From Myxococcales bacterium (GTDB lineage: Bacteria; Myxococcota; Myxococcia; Myxococcales; Anaeromyxobacteraceae), in assembly GCA_021784495.1 (NCBI GenBank), contig JAJXSQ010000061.1, forward strand, positions 1 through 9,248: a stretch of DNA of 9,248 nt. The letters are read 5' to 3'. The position numbers were made by a program, and so were the translations under genes. Shown in pieces: positions 6,611 to 9,248 of the stretch (its first letter is position 1; each line of letters starts with the position of its first letter). The notes under the pieces are model-generated. The model searched no databases. It saw nothing but the letters and a program-made list of their open reading frames with translations, and had not been told where the DNA came from.

Positions 6611-8073
6611 TGCTCTCCCCCGAGGCGGCCGGCGTCCTCCGCGACCTGAACCCCTGGTGGCAGCCGGGCGGCGGCGTCCGGCCGGCCCCGCCGGCGTTCC
6701 GGCGGCCACGGATGCGCGAGGTCGGCCGACGGCTGCGCGCGTCGAAGGGGCTCATCGAGGTGGTGCGCGGACCCCGGCAGGTGGGCAAGACCACCGGCGT
6801 CCAGCAGATCATCGAGGACCTCCTCGCCGACGGCGTCCCACCCTCCGACGTCCTCTTCGTCCGCTTCGACCTGGAGGTGCTGCGGGACGAGCAGGCGGCG
6901 CTACGGAACATCGTGAGCTGGTTCGAGGCCGAGATCCGCCGGCGGCCGCTCCACCGCGGCGCCCCCGCCTACCTCCTGCTCGACGAGGTCCACAAGCTCC
7001 GGCGCTGGAGCGAGGAGGTGAAGCACCTCGGCGACACCCACCCGGTTCGCATCCTCCTCACCGGCTCCTCGGCCGTGCTGGTCGCTCGCGGCGGCCGGGA
7101 GAGCCTGGCCGGCCGCGTCTTCACGACCGAGCTGCCCCCCTTCTCCTTCCGCGAGGTGCTGGAGTGCTGGAAGCCCCAGCTCGCCGCCGCGCTCCCGCCG
7201 GCGCTCCGCTTCCACGACGCCTTCGCCGGCGGCCTGCGCGAGTCGGCGGAGCGGCTCGCGTCCCTCAAGGCGCAGCAGAAGCTGGCCATCCGGCGCGCCC
7301 TGGAGCGCTACTACGTCCGCGGCGGCTACCCGCGCCTCCACAGCGGCGAGGTGGACGACGACCGCTGGGCCGACTACCTCACCCAGACCGTCTTCGAGAA
7401 CGTCCTCGGCGCCGACATCCCCGACCTCTTCCCGGTGCGCAGCCCTGGCCTGCTCCGCTTCGTCTACCTCCAGGTGGCGCGGCTCACCGGGCAAGAAATC
7501 GCCCAGCACCAGCTCACCGAGGTGGCCATCCGCGCCGGCCACTCGGCGAACCAGGTCACCGTCGGCCAGTACCTCCACTACCTCTCCGACGCCCTCCTGG
7601 TCAGGGAGTTCCGCCGCTACCCGCTCGCCAAGAAGGCCACCGCCCGGGTCCCGGCCAAGATCACGGTGAGCGATCTCGGCGTCCGGAACGCCGTCTTCCG
7701 CGACGCCCCCTCCCTCTGGGAGTCGGATCCCGGCGTGCTCGGCCCGCTCGTGGAGACGCTGGTGCAGGCCACCATCCGCGACAACAACCTCCAGGTGCAC
7801 TTCTTCCGGGACTACGAGGAGGCCGGGAACCGCAGGTCCACCATCCGCGAGGTCGACTTCGTGGCCGAGCGGCTCGACGGACGTGTCGTCCCCATCGAGG
7901 TGAAGTTCCGCAAGCAGATCCAGGAGAGCGACCTGGCCGGGCTGCGGCTGTTCCAGCACCGCTTCGCCGACCAGTGCGATCCAGCCGTCGTAGTCACCCG
8001 CGAGCGGTCGGGGTGGGACGAGTCACGGAAGACGCTCTTCGTCCCGCTGCAGGACTTCCTGCTCGCCTTCTGA
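6610..8073 (+). CDS. AAA+ ATPase with DUF4143 and PD-(D/E)XK-like C-terminus
   Basis: A complete 487-residue ATPase of the AAA_14/DUF4143 type. The N-terminal AAA+ domain has Walker A GPRQVGKTT (54-62), Walker B YLLLDEVHK (121-129), and sensor 1 LLTGSS (149-154). SLAGRVFTTELPPFSFREVL (165-184) is typical of the family. DUF4143 follows at about 255-435, with a winged-helix-like segment (QVTVGQYLHYLSDALLVREF). Its end carries E382, then VDF with D416, then IEVKF with E430 and K432, the residue pattern of a PD-(D/E)XK nuclease fold; whether it cuts DNA is not known. These proteins are frequent in mobile and accessory DNA and their role is largely unknown. The ATG at 6610 suits the family N-terminus (RDLNPWWQPG at 11-20); an in-frame GTG lies at 6604. 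The displaced tRNA terminator (8252-8287) may end its transcript. Confidence 0.9.
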   Translation: MLSPEAAGVLRDLNPWWQPGGGVRPAPPAFRRPRMREVGRRLRASKGLIEVVRGPRQVGKTTGVQQIIEDLLADGVPPSDVLFVRFDLEVLRDEQAALRNIVSWFEAEIRRRPLHRGAPAYLLLDEVHKLRRWSEEVKHLGDTHPVRILLTGSSAVLVARGGRESLAGRVFTTELPPFSFREVLECWKPQLAAALPPALRFHDAFAGGLRESAERLASLKAQQKLAIRRALERYYVRGGYPRLHSGEVDDDRWADYLTQTVFENVLGADIPDLFPVRSPGLLRFVYLQVARLTGQEIAQHQLTEVAIRAGHSANQVTVGQYLHYLSDALLVREFRRYPLAKKATARVPAKITVSDLGVRNAVFRDAPSLWESDPGVLGPLVETLVQATIRDNNLQVHFFRDYEEAGNRRSTIREVDFVAERLDGRVVPIEVKFRKQIQESDLAGLRLFQHRFADQCDPAVVVTRERSGWDESRKTLFVPLQDFLLAF

Positions 8074-8074
8074 C

Positions 8075-8141
8075 CGGACAACAATCGGACAATGTTCTGC
8101 TGGCGGAACGCCTCTCAACGCCCCTGAACCGTCGCAACGCC
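8075..8141. repeat. Short phased repeats at the right end of the island
   Basis: CGGACAA occurs at 8075-8081 and 8086-8092, 11 bases apart. AACGCC occurs at 8107-8112, 8117-8122 and 8136-8141, spaced 10 and 19 bases. Spacings near one or two helical turns, next to the right boundary of the island, are what arm-type integrase or accessory protein sites look like. Chance repetition in this short stretch cannot be excluded, and I did not find matching copies at the left end. Confidence 0.4.
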
Positions 8142-8188
8142 TTTCGTGATTCCGCGCTCTTGGCCCGTCCGCGCGGCGCAGGCACATT

Positions 8189-8308
8189 TTCCCAAGCTGA
8201 GGGTCGCCGGTTCGAATCCGGTTCCCCGCTCCAGATTCCGAAGTGACGGCGAGGGCTTCCAGGGCGACCTGGGAGCCCTTGGTCTTTCCGGACCCCTGCA
8301 GTGCGTCG
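8189..8308 (+). repeat. Right direct repeat of the island (displaced tRNA 3' part plus terminator)
   Basis: The ungapped second copy of 5792-5911. It starts at the anticodon-loop sequence and contains the anticodon-stem 3' side, T arm, acceptor 3' strand and CCA, then the terminator. Sequence upstream of 8189 bears no resemblance to a tRNA 5' half, so this is not a functional tRNA. One change inside the tRNA part (C8224 against T5827) would break an acceptor pair with the present 5' half. It is best read as the original chromosomal 3' end pushed aside by insertion. Confidence 0.86.
8252..8287 (+). terminator. Second copy of the tRNA-Gly terminator
   Basis: The same hairpin as at 5855-5890: GGGCTTCCAGG (8253-8263), loop GCGA, CCTGGGAGCCC (8268-8278), then TTGGTCTTT. 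The base at 8274 is A rather than G, turning one T-G wobble into a T-A pair, so structure is kept or improved. Here it lies after the ATPase gene and would end that transcript before the opposing VOC gene. Confidence 0.7.
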
Positions 8309-8354
8309 CCCGGAGGCGCCCTCCATGCGGCCCGCCGACGCCACCCGGCGGCGT

Positions 8355-8378
8355 CACCCGGCGGCGTCACGCCGGGTG
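8355..8378. other. Hairpin at the VOC gene stop, with a 13-bp tandem repeat
   Basis: CACCCGGCG (8355-8363) and CGCCGGGTG (8370-8378) form a perfect 9-bp stem with a six-base loop that holds the stop codon of the VOC gene. The left arm belongs to a 13-bp unit, CACCCGGCGGCGT, repeated head to tail at 8342-8354 and 8355-8367. No T tract follows on the reverse strand, so it is not a classical terminator but may protect the 3' end or slow polymerase. Confidence 0.5.
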
Positions 8379-8792
8379 CGGCAGGCTCACCATCCAGTGG
8401 ACGCCGAAGCGGTCGGTGCACATGCCGAAGTACGGGCCCCAGGGCGCGTTGGCGAGCGGCCGCTCGACCTGCCCGCCGGCGCTCAGGGCCGCGAAGGCGC
8501 GGTCGGCCTCCGCCTTGTCCCGGGCCACGACGGAGACGTGGACGTTGTTCCCCATCTGGAGCGGCGGGCCGAAGCCCGGCACCGCGTCGCTCGCCATGAG
8601 GTGCACGGCGTCGGTGATCGGGAGCTGCGCGTGCAGGAGCTTCCCCCGGGCCGCCTCCGGGACGTCGGAGAGGAAGGTCGCCTCTCCGAAGGTCAGGCGG
8701 GCGCTGACGCGGGTGCCGAAGACCGCCTGGTAGAGCTCGAGCGCCTCGGCGGCGTTGCCCGGGAAGTTGAGGTAGACGTGGACCAGCTGCAC
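8367..8792 (-). CDS. VOC family protein (PhnB/glyoxalase-like)
   Basis: A 141-residue protein of the vicinal oxygen chelate superfamily, close in pattern to PhnB-like proteins. The start VQLVHVYLNFPGNAAEALEL (V read as Met) leads to YQAVFGTRV, the family's first beta-alpha-beta unit. Later come LMASDAVPGFG, NNVHVSVVARDKAEADRAFAAL with the second unit, and a C-terminal ANAPWGPYFGMCTDRFGVHW motif typical of this subfamily. Many PhnB-like proteins lack an identified reaction; neither metal binding nor a substrate can be assigned here. The GTG at 8792 is preceded by GGAGG five bases away, whereas the upstream extension of the frame has no family similarity. It lies just beyond the displaced tRNA end and is therefore probably part of the pre-insertion chromosome. 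Confidence 0.9.
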   Translation of the reverse strand: MQLVHVYLNFPGNAAEALELYQAVFGTRVSARLTFGEATFLSDVPEAARGKLLHAQLPITDAVHLMASDAVPGFGPPLQMGNNVHVSVVARDKAEADRAFAALSAGGQVERPLANAPWGPYFGMCTDRFGVHWMVSLPHPA

Positions 8793-9140
8793 GGTGGCCT
8801 CCGCGGCCGGGGGGGAGACGGTTTCCCTAGATCCGGCCCTCGCGCGGGGGCAAGGCCCTGGCGGGTGAAGCGCTCGAGGAGTCGATGCGCGACGGCGCTC
8901 CGGCCCGCGCGGAGGCTGGCGTCGCACCCGGCCGCCCCCTGTGCAGGGCCGATGGCGACCCGGAGGAGGACCGCCGCGCGCGGGAGGCGCCGCGTTTTCC
9001 GTCAATGCCGCTGATGCCGTGCCGCACAGGACCGCCGCGCGCGGGAGGCGCCGCGCCCGGTGCGGGCGGGGCCGGCGGCGCGGGGTGACGCCCGCGCGGC
9101 GGCGTGCTCTCCTGCGGGGCACCCACCGCCCGGAGCACCC
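8793..9140. other. Intergenic stretch without a recognised gene
   Basis: Between the divergent VOC and secreted-protein genes I see no convincing coding frame; the open frames here are compositional. The region contains an exact 28-bp direct repeat (listed separately) and, near 8857 on the reverse strand, only a weak TTGCCC/TAGGGA promoter-like pair for the VOC gene. GGAG at 9132-9135 is the ribosome site of the next gene. Confidence 0.55.
8967..9055. repeat. Exact 28-bp direct repeat, two copies 61 bases apart
   Basis: Bases 8967-8994 and 9028-9055 are identical; each begins AGGACCGCCGCGC and ends GGCGCCGCG. The 33 bases between them include TTTTCCGTCAATGCCGC and are less GC-rich. With only two copies and no further unit it is not a CRISPR array. 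It could be a duplication, a paired protein-binding site, or part of a dispersed family. Confidence 0.75.
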
Positions 9141-9248
9141 ATGATCCGCCGCCTCGCCGCGCTCGCCACCCTCCTCGCCGGCCTCGCCGCGGCCCCCGTC
9201 GCCCGGCCCGCCGAGGCCACCGAGCCTCCTCCGGCCGCGACCTCCGCC
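9141..9248 (+). CDS. Secreted or periplasmic protein, N-terminal fragment
   Basis: The first 36 codons of a gene cut by the right edge. MIRR gives a positive N-terminus, LAALATLLAGLAAAPVA a hydrophobic core, and ARPAEA a likely signal peptidase I site near residue 26. TEPPPAATSA after it is a Pro/Ala-rich linker. GGAG lies five bases before the ATG. No lipobox cysteine is seen within this fragment. The mature protein cannot be identified. Confidence 0.7.
   Translation, partial: MIRRLAALATLLAGLAAAPVARPAEATEPPPAATSA

Larger units (their letters stand above)
5792..8188. mobile_element. Small genomic island integrated in tRNA-Gly(CCC), no integrase
   Basis: The 2397-base unit lies between the two copies of the tRNA 3' part. 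It contains a DUF6933-like gene (minus), an AAA+/DUF4143 ATPase gene (plus), a shared AT-rich control region, and short direct repeats close to its right end. Insertion at the anticodon loop is one of the known target positions of tyrosine-type tRNA integrases. No recombinase, excisionase or replication gene is visible in any frame, so it is either a decayed remnant or an element moved in trans. A local duplication that included the tRNA followed by loss is a less likely origin, because the right copy lacks the entire tRNA 5' half. Confidence 0.7.

Noticed and set aside
8189..8233. A second tRNA-Gly gene.
   Set aside because: Only the part from the anticodon loop to CCA is present. The preceding bases do not form an acceptor 5' strand, D arm or anticodon 5' strand.
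6606..8246. 546-codon forward frame overlapping the ATPase gene.
   Set aside because: Shadow frame of the ATPase, Pro/Arg/Ala-rich, and it reads into the displaced tRNA tail.
7994..8421. Reverse-strand open frames over the displaced tRNA tail.
   Set aside because: Antisense of the tRNA 3' part and terminator, with no family similarity outside the tRNA-derived peptide.
8967..9055. A CRISPR array from the 28-bp repeats.
   Set aside because: Only two units, a single 33-base gap, no leader and no cas genes in the window.

Overview
The window is very GC-rich, roughly three quarters G+C by eye, apart from one short AT-rich patch near 6580-6605. Its core gene order is prfA-prmC-murA-hisG, with abutting or overlapping genes. 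Together with the codon bias towards G/C third positions, this suggests a free-living, high-GC proteobacterium-like or Myxococcota-like organism such as the Anaeromyxobacter group. That placement is an inference from gene order and base composition, not from a search.

Layout. 1-357 (minus) is the N-terminal part of an amidohydrolase running off the left edge. 446-4421 (plus) is a housekeeping operon: release factor RF1, the RF1 glutamine methyltransferase PrmC (apparently starting at CTG), MurA for peptidoglycan precursor synthesis, and a short-form HisG for histidine synthesis. 4551-4934 (plus) encodes a small protein with two zinc ribbons of the TFIIB type. It converges with a cytoplasmic sulfite-oxidase-like molybdoenzyme (4945-5637, minus).

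A tRNA-Gly(CCC) gene with its own terminator lies at 5761-5890. The 3' part of this tRNA plus its terminator is repeated, colinear and ungapped, 2397 bases downstream (8189-8308). Between the two copies sits a compact two-gene insert. One gene is a DUF6933-like protein (6050-6544, minus). The other is a divergently transcribed AAA+ ATPase with DUF4143 and a C-terminal PD-(D/E)XK-like signature (6610-8073, plus). They are separated by an AT-rich control region centred on a perfect 9-bp inverted repeat that overlaps the putative promoter and the ATPase start codon. No integrase is visible. I read this as a very small genomic island inserted at the anticodon loop of the tRNA gene, either the remnant of a larger element or one moved by an integrase acting in trans.

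Beyond the island, a PhnB-like VOC protein (8367-8792, minus) and the start of a secreted protein (9141-9248, plus) resume what looks like ordinary chromosome. The gap between them contains an exact 28-bp direct repeat. Before insertion the order was probably sulfite-oxidase-like gene, tRNA-Gly, VOC gene. The most interesting part of the window is the island: its boundaries, its shared divergent operator-like region, and the DUF6933/ATPase pairing.
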